64,000 nt of DNA from Pseudarcicella hirudinis (GCF_900115665.1 NZ_FOXH01000002.1:327670-391669); one strand, 5' to 3'; positions 17,918-26,667 are shown, counted from the first letter of the stretch. Notes: generated by a model not told the origin, from the letters alone. Numbers and translations are program-made.

Positions 17918-18269
17918 AGTTATGTTGAAATGTGATATAATCTTGCAAGATAAGAGATAAAAAAGTTTAGAGACTAACCGTTCATATAAAAGTATTTCTT
18001 CAGATTTTATAAATTCAAGGGCTTGGCAAATCAATTTCAATAAATATTCCTATTTTTGCCTGAGAGTTAAGTTTAGCGGTTTGCTGACAAGGTTGAAATA
18101 CGGGCATTTTAACTTATATTTATTACCTTGATACAGACAATTCTTCTCCTAAAGGTTTTATTAACGAAACGTCGCTGAAAATACAGGCTTTATTTCTGCG
18201 AATTTGTATTTGAGGCGTTTTAAGAATTATCCGTTCGACTGTATCTTTAACAAAACAGAAGCTTACCCG
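17918..18269. other. 352-bp divergent intergenic region
   Basis: Separates the M13 peptidase (minus) from DUF4290 (plus). It contains a TATTTTTG -7-like box for the plus strand at 18051-18058, which would give a leader of about 200 nt. Nothing else recognised. Confidence 0.4.
18051..18058 (+). promoter_or_regulatory. Candidate -7 box for the DUF4290-murA operon
   Basis: TATTTTTG matches TAnnTTTG; there is no TTTG at 19-21 bp upstream. It lies about 210 nt before the DUF4290 ATG. Confidence 0.35.
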
Positions 18270-18992
18270 ATGAAAGAATACGGTACAAACGTCCAGAAAT
18301 TAGTTGATCATATCCTGACAATTCAGGATCGTGATAAACGTACGAAATATGCATATCTGCTGATTGAACTGATGAAACAGGTTCATCCTAATATGCGGGA
18401 CAATCAGGATTACTCTAACAAATTGTGGGACGATTTATTTATCCTGTCTAATTTTCAGCTTGATGTAGACAGCCCTTATCCGCCACCATCACCAGATGCG
18501 GTAGGAAAACGTCCTAAAAGTGTTCCGTATAATGTTCACCAGCTTAAGTTTCGTCATTATGGCAGAAACGTAGAGTTGCTGATTCTCAGAGCTATTGCTG
18601 AAAGTAACCCGGAAGACAAAAAGCTTTTGGTTGCCCATATCGGTAAATTGATGAAAACATTTTATCAGACCTGGAATAAAGAAGTGGTGGATGATGCCGT
18701 GATCTGGGAACATATGAGAGAGATGTCTGAGAATCTTCTTGCTAAAACGATTGAAGAAGTGGCAGGGGCTTCAAACCTCGGATACACGCGCAATACTACC
18801 CGTCCGAATACCTACAGCAATGATAGCTCGAACGAAAGAGGCAGAGGTGGTAGTTTCAGAGGAAATAATAACGACCGGAACAACAATCGTAATAACAATA
18901 ATAACAACGACCGGAATAATCGTAACAATAATAACAACGACAGAAACCGCAATAATAATAACAACAGAAACAATAACGGAGGACGCAGATAA
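18270..18992 (+). CDS. DUF4290 protein with Asn/Arg-rich tail
   Basis: 240 aa from ATG 18270 (MKEYGTNVQKLVDHI), the usual DUF4290 start; an upstream in-frame extension to 18204 lacks family character. Residues 1-175 form the conserved, mainly helical domain restricted to Bacteroidota (function unknown). From about residue 185 the tail is almost wholly Asn, Arg, Asp and Gly, ending GGRR, which suggests a disordered, possibly nucleic-acid-binding extension. It is 17 bp ahead of murA; this DUF4290-murA linkage recurs in the phylum and hints at a link to cell-wall synthesis. The tail is encoded by AAC/AAT-rich low-complexity DNA that may vary in length. Confidence 0.85.
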   Translation: MKEYGTNVQKLVDHILTIQDRDKRTKYAYLLIELMKQVHPNMRDNQDYSNKLWDDLFILSNFQLDVDSPYPPPSPDAVGKRPKSVPYNVHQLKFRHYGRNVELLILRAIAESNPEDKKLLVAHIGKLMKTFYQTWNKEVVDDAVIWEHMREMSENLLAKTIEEVAGASNLGYTRNTTRPNTYSNDSSNERGRGGSFRGNNNDRNNNRNNNNNNDRNNRNNNNNDRNRNNNNNRNNNGGRR

Positions 18993-19009
18993 TTGTTCAT
19001 TAACACGAT

Positions 19010-20317
19010 ATGGCATCATTTAAAGTAACAGGTGGTCGTCACCTTAAAGGCGAAATTATCCCTCAAGGAGCAAAAAACGAAGCTTTACAGATCTTATGTG
19101 CAGTGGTTCTTACCAGAGAACCGGTTACAATCCATAATATTCCTAATATTCGTGATGTAAATCAATTGATTGATTTACTGGGAGATATGGGCGTTCGTTG
19201 TACCCGCCTGAGTGAGTCTTCTATTAAATTTGATGCCTCGGAAGTTAATCTTGATTACCTTAATTCTGAAACCTACAAGAGAAAAGCTGCTGCTTTGAGA
19301 GGTTCGGTAATGTTGTTGGGTCCGACGCTCGCTCGTTTCAAAAAAGGCCGTATACCTTCTCCGGGAGGTGATAAAATCGGTCGCCGCCGTTTGGATACCC
19401 ATTTCTACGGTTTCATGAAGCTGGGAGCGAAGTTTACCTATAGCGCAGAAGAAGGCGGTATTTATGAAGTGGATGCTTCCCAATTACATGGTGCTTATAT
19501 GTTATTGGATGAAGCTTCAGTAACGGGAACTGCCAACATTGTAATGGCTGCGGTTTTAGCAGAAGGAATTACAACAATTTACAACGCTGCCTGTGAGCCT
19601 TATCTTCAGCAATTATGTAAAATGTTGAACAGAATGGGAGCAAAAATCTCCGGAGTCGGTTCTAATTTGCTTACAATTGAAGGTGTTGAAGAATTATTCG
19701 GGACGGAACATACCATGTTACCGGACATGATTGAGATTGGTTCATTCATTGGAATGGCTGCCATGACTCAGTCGGAAATTACAATCAAAAATTGCTCAAT
19801 TCCTGATTTAGGTATAATTCCTACAGTTTTCCAGAAACTGGGAATCAAACTGGAAATCAAGGGAGATGATATTTATATTCCAGCTCAGGAAAACTACGAA
19901 CTTGAAACATTTATTGATGGTTCTATGCTGACTGTATCGGATCATCCCTGGCCGGGTTTTACGCCGGATTTGCTAAGTATTGTATTGGTAACAGCAATTC
20001 AGGCAAAAGGAACAGTATTGATTCACCAGAAAATGTTCGAAAGCCGTTTATTCTTTGTGGATAAACTTATTGAGATGGGGGCACAAATCATTCTTTGTGA
20101 TCCGCACAGAGCAACAGTTGTCGGCTTAAACCGCCAGCAGCAATTGAGAGGTATCAGAATGACTTCTCCGGATATCCGTGCAGGAGTATCATTGCTAATC
20201 GCAGCAATGTCTGCCAGAGGAACTTCAATCATTGAAAACATCGAACAGATTGATCGTGGTTATCAGAACATTGATACCCGATTGAATGCCATTGGTGCAG
20301 AAATCGTAAGACTTTAG
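19010..20317 (+). CDS. murA: UDP-N-acetylglucosamine 1-carboxyvinyltransferase
   Basis: 435 aa, full length. Transfers enolpyruvate from PEP to UDP-GlcNAc, the first committed step of peptidoglycan synthesis, in the cytoplasm. Seen: the N-terminal QGAKNEALQ with Lys22-Asn23, and the active-site loop PGGDKIGRR, in which the usual catalytic Cys (Cys115 of E. coli) is Asp121. A Cys-to-Asp change at this site is known in other bacteria to retain activity and abolish fosfomycin alkylation, so intrinsic fosfomycin resistance is inferred. In an operon with DUF4290; ends at a strong terminator. Confidence 0.97.
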   Translation: MASFKVTGGRHLKGEIIPQGAKNEALQILCAVVLTREPVTIHNIPNIRDVNQLIDLLGDMGVRCTRLSESSIKFDASEVNLDYLNSETYKRKAAALRGSVMLLGPTLARFKKGRIPSPGGDKIGRRRLDTHFYGFMKLGAKFTYSAEEGGIYEVDASQLHGAYMLLDEASVTGTANIVMAAVLAEGITTIYNAACEPYLQQLCKMLNRMGAKISGVGSNLLTIEGVEELFGTEHTMLPDMIEIGSFIGMAAMTQSEITIKNCSIPDLGIIPTVFQKLGIKLEIKGDDIYIPAQENYELETFIDGSMLTVSDHPWPGFTPDLLSIVLVTAIQAKGTVLIHQKMFESRLFFVDKLIEMGAQIILCDPHRATVVGLNRQQQLRGIRMTSPDIRAGVSLLIAAMSARGTSIIENIEQIDRGYQNIDTRLNAIGAEIVRL

Positions 20318-20388
20318 CAGAATACACTGATTTCAGCAATTCATATTCGGAATACTGAAACTAAAATCAATGATTCTGACAAGGATAT

Positions 20389-20424
20389 AAGCGGTTAGTT
20401 CTCAGGAGCTAACCGCTTTTTTTG
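20389..20424 (+). terminator. Intrinsic terminator of DUF4290-murA
   Basis: AAGCGGTTAG (20389-20398) pairs with CTAACCGCTT (20409-20418), then a T-run. Confidence 0.88.
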
Positions 20425-20458
20425 TATATTTAATTCTCTGAAATAAAAACCAATTCCT

Positions 20459-21463
20459 ATGAAAAACAAACTTCTGTTAATCAGTGCATTACTTTGCCTT
20501 TTTGTACAAAAAACAACCGCACAATCTTCTGAAACCTATGCTGAAAAACTTGGTTTTCCAAAGGGAGCAAAAGTAATCATTCTCCATGTGGATGATGTGG
20601 GGATGTCATATGACTCCAATAAAGGTGCTTTTAAAGCGGTAACTGAGGGTGTTGCGACATCAATGAGCGTAATGATGCCCTGTCCCTGGGTTTCGGGATT
20701 TCTGAAATTTTACAAGAATAATCCCAAAACTGATGCCGGATTACATTTAACCCTTACCTCTGAATGGCAGGATTATCGCTGGGGACCGCTTTCAGGGAAA
20801 CCTTCAGTACCTAATCTGGTTGATGAAGAAGGAGCCATGTGGCGGAGTGTAGAGCAGGTCGCAACGCATGCTTCTGCAGATGATATAGAAAAAGAAATCA
20901 GAAGTCAACTCGACCGCGCCAGAAAGATGGGTTTTGAGCCGACTCATCTGGACTCACATATGGGAACAGTTTTTGCCACACCCGGTTTTATGGAAAGATA
21001 TCTGAAAGTCGGGATGGAGCAGAAAATCCCGGTAATGTTTCCCGGCGGACATGATTTCATGATTTTACAACAATTAAAAAGCACAGGCTTCAAAGCAGAG
21101 CAGGCTTTGGCAATCGGTCAGCAGCTTTGGAATGCCGGATTACCTGTTTTAGATGATTTACACAATATCAGTTATGGCTGGAAAGCTCCTGAAAAAGAGA
21201 ATATGAACGATGCTGCCATTCAGAAATTTCATGCGCAGAAATACATAGAGTCTTTTAAAGATCTGAAACCGGGTGTTACCATGGTAATTATGCATTGCAC
21301 AGCTCCAACGGAAGTTTTTGAACATATTTCAGATTCCGGAAATACCCGTAAAGGCGATCTGCTGGCAATGCTTTCTCCTGATTTAAAGAAATATATTCAG
21401 GAAAACGGCATAATCCTTACCACCTGGAGAGAATTGAAAGAAAGAAGAGATAAGGTAAAGTAA
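20459..21463 (+). CDS. YdjC/ChbG-like carbohydrate deacetylase, secreted
   Basis: 334 aa with a signal peptide (cleavage near TTA-Q, residue 21). The metal-binding core of the YdjC/ChbG family is visible: HVDDVGMS (His43, Asp45, Asp46), GLHLTLTSEW and HLDSHMGTVF. ChbG removes an acetyl group from chitooligosaccharides in the cytoplasm; this exported version more likely acts on periplasmic sugar chains. About 50 residues are added relative to the compact family core, including a Pro/Trp-rich stretch near 80-120. Substrate not determined. Transcribed alone after the murA terminator. Confidence 0.85.
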   Translation: MKNKLLLISALLCLFVQKTTAQSSETYAEKLGFPKGAKVIILHVDDVGMSYDSNKGAFKAVTEGVATSMSVMMPCPWVSGFLKFYKNNPKTDAGLHLTLTSEWQDYRWGPLSGKPSVPNLVDEEGAMWRSVEQVATHASADDIEKEIRSQLDRARKMGFEPTHLDSHMGTVFATPGFMERYLKVGMEQKIPVMFPGGHDFMILQQLKSTGFKAEQALAIGQQLWNAGLPVLDDLHNISYGWKAPEKENMNDAAIQKFHAQKYIESFKDLKPGVTMVIMHCTAPTEVFEHISDSGNTRKGDLLAMLSPDLKKYIQENGIILTTWRELKERRDKVK

Positions 21464-21509
21464 AGGAAGATTTCGGATCTAAGACCAGATATATATTTCC
21501 CCTATGTGT

Positions 21510-21681
21510 CGGTTACAAATCCTATGTGCCCTATGTTTCTATGTGGTTGCAACGGTTACAAATTCTATGTGCCCTATGTTTCTATGTGGTTACAACGGTT
21601 ACAAATCCTATATGTCCTATGTTTCTATGTGGTTGCAATGGTTGCAAATCCTATGTGCCCTATGTTTCTATGTGGTTGCAA
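21510..21681. repeat. Four tandem copies of a 43-bp repeat
   Basis: Copies at 21510-21552, 21553-21595, 21596-21638 and 21639-21681, with 2-3 mismatches between copies; a partial copy precedes at about 21501. Each unit contains CTATGT three times, so there is also an internal sub-repeat. Because 43 is not a multiple of three, all three plus frames stay open with similar Tyr/Met/Cys-rich peptides; this is not evidence of coding. There is no spacer structure, so it is not CRISPR. It lies between convergent genes. Confidence 0.9.
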
Positions 21682-21714
21682 ATGGATATTGACAAAGCAA
21701 GTCAATATCCATTT
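21680..21714. terminator. Perfect 14-bp hairpin after the 43-bp repeats
   Basis: AAATGGATATTGAC (21680-21693), a 7-nt loop and its exact complement (21701-21714). It sits 12 bp beyond the mgsA stop and directly abuts the repeat array; probable 3' end for both convergent genes. Confidence 0.6.
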
Positions 21715-21725
21715 ATCAGTAAAAG

Positions 21726-22178
21726 TTATACTTTTCTGGACAAATATGTACCATAATCGGTCAGCATAGATTCGTATTCCTGACTCATCAGGGGAGAGGT
21801 CAGCATAAAATCTGCAGTAGCCCTGTTACAAGCCATCGGGGTATTCCAGACCACGCCTAATCTCAGAAGAGCCTTGATGTCAGGATCATGAGGTTGAGAA
21901 GCCATAGGATCCCAGAAGAAAATAATCAGATCAACTTTTCCTTCGGCTACTAAAGCTCCGATTTGCTGATCGCCTCCCAAAGGGCCGCTTAAGAGTTTTT
22001 TTACAGGACGATCTAATGTTTCTTCAACCAATCGCCCGGTGGTACCAGTTCCTAAAAGCTCATGTTTTGATAAAACCTCACGATTATAATAAATCCAATC
22101 AATTAGTTCAGCTTTTTTATTGTCATGAGCAATTAAAGCAATGCGTTTTCTTGCATTAAATTTTCGAATGATCGACAT
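21726..22178 (-). CDS. mgsA: Methylglyoxal synthase
   Basis: 150 aa from ATG 22178 (MSIIRKFNARKRIALIAHDN), the family's usual length; a longer frame to 22217 adds no homology. Converts dihydroxyacetone phosphate to methylglyoxal and phosphate, an overflow branch of glycolysis, in the cytoplasm. Catalytic residues His18, Asp70 (GPLGGD) and His97 (QPHDPD) correspond to His19, Asp71 and His98 of the E. coli enzyme. A VOC/glyoxalase-fold gene lies 4.5 kb away, but that protein is exported and probably unrelated to methylglyoxal detoxification. Confidence 0.96.
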   Translation of the reverse strand: MSIIRKFNARKRIALIAHDNKKAELIDWIYYNREVLSKHELLGTGTTGRLVEETLDRPVKKLLSGPLGGDQQIGALVAEGKVDLIIFFWDPMASQPHDPDIKALLRLGVVWNTPMACNRATADFMLTSPLMSQEYESMLTDYGTYLSRKV

Positions 22179-22311
22179 TTTTCCAGTGTATAGATTTAAA
22201 AACACAAATGTCATCACTTTTTCGGAAACTGTGTCATTTTTCTTTTAAACATCAGGAAATGCGGTTTAAAATTTAATAACTTCATCAGAATCTCTTAAAA
22301 AAAACCTTAAA

Positions 22312-24300
22312 ATGAAAAGATATCTGTTCTTAACCTCCATATATTTATTGGTAATACAGCTTGCTTTTGCGCAGGAAGAAGAGGTAAACCTTTGTGCAGA
22401 AGGGAAAATAAAAACCTGGCAAAAAGCGGTAAGTAAATCGAGACTGGCTGCAACAGCATCTGCAGACAATAATATTGATGTGGGGTATTATAAACTCAAT
22501 CTGAACGTCACTTATGAACCTAAAAATATTAAAGGAGAAGTAACCATTTCTGCCAGGAGCAAAGTTGACAAGCTGAACCGCATATTTATTGATCTGACTG
22601 ATACACTTACGACCGATTCGATAAAAGCAGGGGTGAAAAAACTTAGTTTCTCCCGCAAAAATGCCCAGATTAGTATTCAGCTTGATAAAGATTACAGATT
22701 GGGGGAATTGATTAATATAAGAATTTACTATCATGGAATTCCCGGAACAAGCGGGTTCGACAGTTTTGTTTTCGGGAAACATAATAATGGTCAGGATTTA
22801 TCTATTTGGTCATTATCAGAGCCATTTGGGGCCTCAGACTGGTTCCCCTGCAAAAATGCAGTTGATGATAAGGCAGATTCTTCAGATGTCTGGGTTACAG
22901 CCCCTTCTTATTTTGTTACGGCTTCCAACGGAATACTGGAAAAAGTAACTGATAATGGCAATAATACCAAAACCTATCAATGGAAAAACAGATATCCGAT
23001 TGCCCAGTACCTTATTTCGCTGGCAATGAGTAATTATAAAGAATACCGGAATTACTACAAATACTCAGTAAAGGATTCTATGCTTGTTCAGCATTTTATT
23101 TACCCGGAACAACTTACCGAACAAAATAAGACTTTGCTGGATGGTACGGTGTACATGATTGATCTGTTTTCGAAAAAGTTTGGATTATATCCTTTTATCC
23201 ATGAAAAATACGGGCATGCCCAATTTGGATGGGGTGGAGGAATGGAGCATCAGACTTGCACTTCAATTGTGAGTTTTGAGCCGACTCTGGTAGCACATGA
23301 ACTTATGCATCAATGGTTTGGAGATAAAATCACCTGCAAAAACTGGGAAAATATCTGGTTGAATGAAGGTTTTGCTTCTTATGGGGAATGTATCTACGTA
23401 GAAGCTTCCGGCGGAAGAAAAAATTATGATAGTTATATCGCTAATAAAATGGTCGGGGCCAGGAAAGCCTCCGGAACAATTTATGTTCAGAATCCTACTG
23501 ATGTCAGCAGCATTTTTAATACGAACCGGACTTATTCAAAGGGAGCCTCGGTATTACATATGTTGCGGGGAATACTTGGAGACGAAGTGTTTTTTTCAGG
23601 CATGAAAAAATATTTAGCCTCGGGGTTAGCCTATTCCAATGCTACTACAGAGGATTATCAGGCAATTATGGAAAAAGAAAGCGGAAAGGATTTAGCTTAT
23701 TTTTTCAAACAATGGATTTACGGATTGAATTATCCTAAATACAATGTGGTTTGGGAGGTTAAACAGGTTGATAACGATCAGACTAAACTGGGCTATAATA
23801 TTACACAAACCGTCAATATAAATCCTCAGTTTTTTACAATGCCCTTTGTGTTAAGAGTAAAGTCGCTGGTTGGTAAAGACACAGTATTTACGGATTTTAA
23901 GGATATCAATAATCAGCTCACACAGGATTATTTAATCAGTGTAAAAGGGAAACCCTTGTCGGTACAATTTGATCCGGATAATCTGATTTTGAAAGATGTA
24001 CAGGTTACACAAAAACTTCCTTTGGGAATTAATGAAGCTTCTCAGCCATTTGAACTGAGTCTCGGGCCAAATCCGGCAGAGGATATTCTGAAAATACGGT
24101 TTAATCTCACAAAAACTGCTGAAATTCATTTGGAAATACTTAACCTTTCCGGAAACACGATTTTTAATTCAGCAGACGAAAGATTACAGGCTGGAAGCTA
24201 CGAGAAAGTTTTGGACCTCAATACCATAGAAAAAGGGAATTATCTTTTACGTTTTTGGGTGGATGGAGAATCACAGACCAGGAAATTACAGATCCGTTAA
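22312..24300 (+). CDS. M1 family aminopeptidase with T9SS sorting domain
   Basis: 662 aa. A signal peptide (cleavage near AFA-Q) is followed by an N-terminal beta domain and a gluzincin catalytic domain with HELMH (His329, Glu330, His333) and third ligand Glu352 in WLNEGF. The exopeptidase motif GAMEN is replaced by GGGMEH (308-313). A type A C-terminal sorting domain occupies about 585-662 (GPNPAEDILKIRF...GNYLLRFWVDG), so the enzyme is exported by the type IX system to the surface or medium. It should cleave peptides from the N-terminus. The domain II-III portion is short compared with full aminopeptidase N. Single gene with a good terminator. Confidence 0.93.
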   Translation: MKRYLFLTSIYLLVIQLAFAQEEEVNLCAEGKIKTWQKAVSKSRLAATASADNNIDVGYYKLNLNVTYEPKNIKGEVTISARSKVDKLNRIFIDLTDTLTTDSIKAGVKKLSFSRKNAQISIQLDKDYRLGELINIRIYYHGIPGTSGFDSFVFGKHNNGQDLSIWSLSEPFGASDWFPCKNAVDDKADSSDVWVTAPSYFVTASNGILEKVTDNGNNTKTYQWKNRYPIAQYLISLAMSNYKEYRNYYKYSVKDSMLVQHFIYPEQLTEQNKTLLDGTVYMIDLFSKKFGLYPFIHEKYGHAQFGWGGGMEHQTCTSIVSFEPTLVAHELMHQWFGDKITCKNWENIWLNEGFASYGECIYVEASGGRKNYDSYIANKMVGARKASGTIYVQNPTDVSSIFNTNRTYSKGASVLHMLRGILGDEVFFSGMKKYLASGLAYSNATTEDYQAIMEKESGKDLAYFFKQWIYGLNYPKYNVVWEVKQVDNDQTKLGYNITQTVNINPQFFTMPFVLRVKSLVGKDTVFTDFKDINNQLTQDYLISVKGKPLSVQFDPDNLILKDVQVTQKLPLGINEASQPFELSLGPNPAEDILKIRFNLTKTAEIHLEILNLSGNTIFNSADERLQAGSYEKVLDLNTIEKGNYLLRFWVDGESQTRKLQIR

Positions 24301-24336
24301 AAAAAAGGACTGACAGCCGCCACCATCAGCCCTAAG

Positions 24337-24362
24337 AAAAAAGCACAAAAGCGTGCTTTTTT
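24337..24362 (+). terminator. Intrinsic terminator of the M1 peptidase gene
   Basis: AAAAAAGCAC (24337-24346), a 6-nt loop and GTGCTTTTTT (24353-24362). The symmetric A and T runs would allow it to work in both directions. Confidence 0.8.
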
Positions 24363-24420
24363 GAATTTTAAATTTATGTGATTAAACCAAGAATAAAAAT
24401 GATTTTTGTTAGGAAAATCG

Positions 24421-25005
24421 TCAGTTGTTTATTTTCTTTCTTATTCTGCTCAGGCTTTCGGGAAGTATTCCAAGATAAGATGCAATATCTTTCACAGGAA
24501 TATTACTGGTTACTTCCGGGTGTTTTTTGATAAGATATAAATAATGTTCTTCCGCATTCTGACTCAGGAGCATCATTTCTTTTTTTACTTTTTGTGAATA
24601 TAAAGCTCCTACTGTAAGTCTGGTGAGTCTTTCGCTGTTTTTTGAGGAACTATTAAAACGTTCAACCAGTTCTTTTGTAAAGCGGATTACTTTGACAGGC
24701 GTGATTGTCTGAATGGAAATATCGGAAGGCTTTCTGTTTTCAAATGAAATGAAGGAACATATCAGACTGTTAGGGAAACCAAAATCTATACATATTTCCC
24801 GGTCCTCTTTAGGAAAATAAACCCTTACGATTCCCGAGTAAATGAAATATAAATAGTTTTCAACCTCACCCTTTTTCAATAAATACTCTTTCTTCTTGTA
24901 TTCTACATACTCGGCTTGTTGCATGTAGAATTGAATTTCCTCAGGCAAAAATGAAACCAGTTTCATCATTTGCATTTGGAATGCTTCCAAAGCTAATTCT
25001 CTCAT
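24421..25005 (-). CDS. Crp/Fnr-family transcriptional regulator
   Basis: 194 aa from ATG 25005 (MRELALEAFQMQMMKL), the usual length of Bacteroidota single-copy Crp/Fnr regulators; the longer frame to 25116 is rejected. N-terminal cyclic-nucleotide-binding-like barrel (about 20-115, with YLLKKGEVENYLYFIYSGIVRVY), connecting helix and a C-terminal winged helix (NIPVKDIASYLGILPESLSRIRKK). It has no Cys cluster, so oxygen sensing via Fe-S is unlikely; the ligand is unknown. Divergent from the MATE exporter gene with 224 bp between starts, so it may regulate that gene; I found no obvious dyad operator. Confidence 0.88.
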   Translation of the reverse strand: MRELALEAFQMQMMKLVSFLPEEIQFYMQQAEYVEYKKKEYLLKKGEVENYLYFIYSGIVRVYFPKEDREICIDFGFPNSLICSFISFENRKPSDISIQTITPVKVIRFTKELVERFNSSSKNSERLTRLTVGALYSQKVKKEMMLLSQNAEEHYLYLIKKHPEVTSNIPVKDIASYLGILPESLSRIRKKINN

Positions 25006-25195
25006 AAAAGATGAAACGTTACGGGTTAAGGAATAAACTATTACAGGCGCAATAACAGAAATCGAACCCCTTTTAAAGGATAAGACATCTAAAATAGGGC
25101 TTTTTTCGACAAACACAATGAATTTCGGGGAATTATGTTTGAACGCATTAAAGCATCCTTAAAGTAGTGATAATAAGCTCCCCGTTTTTTTTAAG

Positions 25196-25203
25196 TATCT
25201 TTG
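25196..25203 (+). promoter_or_regulatory. -7 box of the MATE exporter gene
   Basis: TATCTTTG, 26 nt before the TTG at 25230. Because it lies inside the longer open frame that begins at GTG 25167, it argues that translation starts at 25230. Confidence 0.5.
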
Positions 25204-25229
25204 TACAATCATCAAACAATCAAAAACCT

Positions 25230-26591
25230 TTGAAAAATTTATATTTAAAGTATCGTCAGGAAGTAAAAACCACCTTTGAACTTGCATTACCGATAATAGT
25301 TGGACAATTAGGCATTATGCTGATGGGGCTTGCAGATACCATCCAGGTAGGTCATATGGAGGATGGAAACGCAGCCCATGCATTGGGAGCGTCAGGGATG
25401 GCAAATAGTATTTATATCACCATCGCAATAATAGGATATATCACATTACAGGTAGTAGCTCCAATGGTTTCCAAGGCCGAAGCTCAAAGAGATTATTCTC
25501 ATTGTCATAAGCTATTGAAGGCCAGTTTGAGAGTGGCAGTTCTTATGGCCCTGTTATGCGGGACAATCATCGGTCTTCTGGCATGGCAGTATGAAGTTTT
25601 CAGACAGCCTTCCGAAAATGAAAGACTTGCCCCGGGTTTTCTATACATTATTATGGTTTCGATACTGCCTTCTTTCATTTTTACCGCCACAAAAAGTTTC
25701 ACAGACGGCTTATCGAAAACGAGAGTAGCCATGGTAATTACGGTTACGGCGTTGTTACTGAACATTATACTGAATTATTTTCTGATTAACGGAATCTGGA
25801 TATTCCCGAAATGGGGGTTGAACGGAGCAGGGGTATCAACCTTATTTTCAAGGATATACATGGCCTGTGCAATTTTAATCTATGTTTACCGGGGAAAAGA
25901 ATTTAAAAAGTTCTTCGAAAAAAAGGAAAAATGGTTTCCGGATAGCTGGAACCTTGAACTGGAAATCCTGAGAATAGGGGTGCCAAGTGGTTTTCAGGGC
26001 TTTTTTGAAATTGCAACCTTCTCAATGGCAGTTGTGATGATGGGGTGGCTGGGTGTTTATCAGCAGGCTGCGCATATGGTGGCCATCAATATGGCTTCTC
26101 TTACTTACATGGCTTCTACAGGTATTGCCGCAGCAGGCGGTATTCGTGTAGGTTCCGGACTGGGACTGAGAGACCGGAGTGCCATTCTGAGATCGGGGAG
26201 TTCGGCATTGATGATTGTGCTTTTCTTTATGGGGAGCTGTGCTGTCATTATGTTTTCAGCAAATGATTGGCTGGTAAGTCTTTATACCAAAGATATTAAT
26301 GTAGCGCAGATAGCAGTGTCATTAGTGATCTGGGGATGTTTTTTCCAGCTTTTCGATGGCGTTCAATGTGTGAGCCTGGGGATATTAAGAGGTATTCAGG
26401 ACGTAAATATTCCTACCGGGATAACCGTTTTTGCTTATTGGGTAATTGGTATTCCAATGAGTTATTTTTTTGCATTTACTCTTAAAATGGATGCACCGGG
26501 AGTTTGGGTAGGTCTGACGCTGAGTCTGGTAACTTCTGCCTGTCTTTTGAGCTGGAGATTTTATAATAAGGTAAAATTAATGGAACTTTAA
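25230..26591 (+). CDS. MATE family multidrug/metabolite efflux transporter
   Basis: 453 aa from TTG 25230 (KNLYLKYRQEVKTTFELALP). About twelve transmembrane helices in two related halves; LALPIIVGQLGIMLMGLADT and the second-half FFEIATFSMAVVMMGWLG are typical. MATE proteins exchange cations for organic cations or drugs across the inner membrane. There is no ATG upstream of the first helix, and the TTG follows a -7 box at 25196-25203. Divergent from a Crp/Fnr regulator. Substrate unknown. Confidence 0.92.
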   Translation: MKNLYLKYRQEVKTTFELALPIIVGQLGIMLMGLADTIQVGHMEDGNAAHALGASGMANSIYITIAIIGYITLQVVAPMVSKAEAQRDYSHCHKLLKASLRVAVLMALLCGTIIGLLAWQYEVFRQPSENERLAPGFLYIIMVSILPSFIFTATKSFTDGLSKTRVAMVITVTALLLNIILNYFLINGIWIFPKWGLNGAGVSTLFSRIYMACAILIYVYRGKEFKKFFEKKEKWFPDSWNLELEILRIGVPSGFQGFFEIATFSMAVVMMGWLGVYQQAAHMVAINMASLTYMASTGIAAAGGIRVGSGLGLRDRSAILRSGSSALMIVLFFMGSCAVIMFSANDWLVSLYTKDINVAQIAVSLVIWGCFFQLFDGVQCVSLGILRGIQDVNIPTGITVFAYWVIGIPMSYFFAFTLKMDAPGVWVGLTLSLVTSACLLSWRFYNKVKLMEL

Positions 26592-26637
26592 CCTTATTAT
26601 CAGTAAAAGGCCGGATAAGAGGTCTTTATATTTTCAG

Positions 26638-26645
26638 TACGTTTG
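26638..26645 (+). promoter_or_regulatory. -7 box of the VOC gene
   Basis: TACGTTTG fits TAnnTTTG, 22 nt before the ATG at 26668; no clear -33. Confidence 0.4.
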
Positions 26646-26667
26646 TTAACCATTTAAAAAGAAAGAA

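Noticed and set aside
18771-19019. Minus-strand open frames over the DUF4290 tail
   Set aside because: They are antisense readings of the Asn/Arg low-complexity codons (poly Val/Ile or Leu) with no independent support.
21510-21681. CRISPR array
   Set aside because: The copies are directly adjacent with no unique spacers, and there are no cas genes.
21504-21769. Three overlapping open frames across the 43-bp repeats
   Set aside because: All three frames are open because the repeat lacks stops and its length is not a multiple of three; the peptides are near copies of each other shifted by frame.
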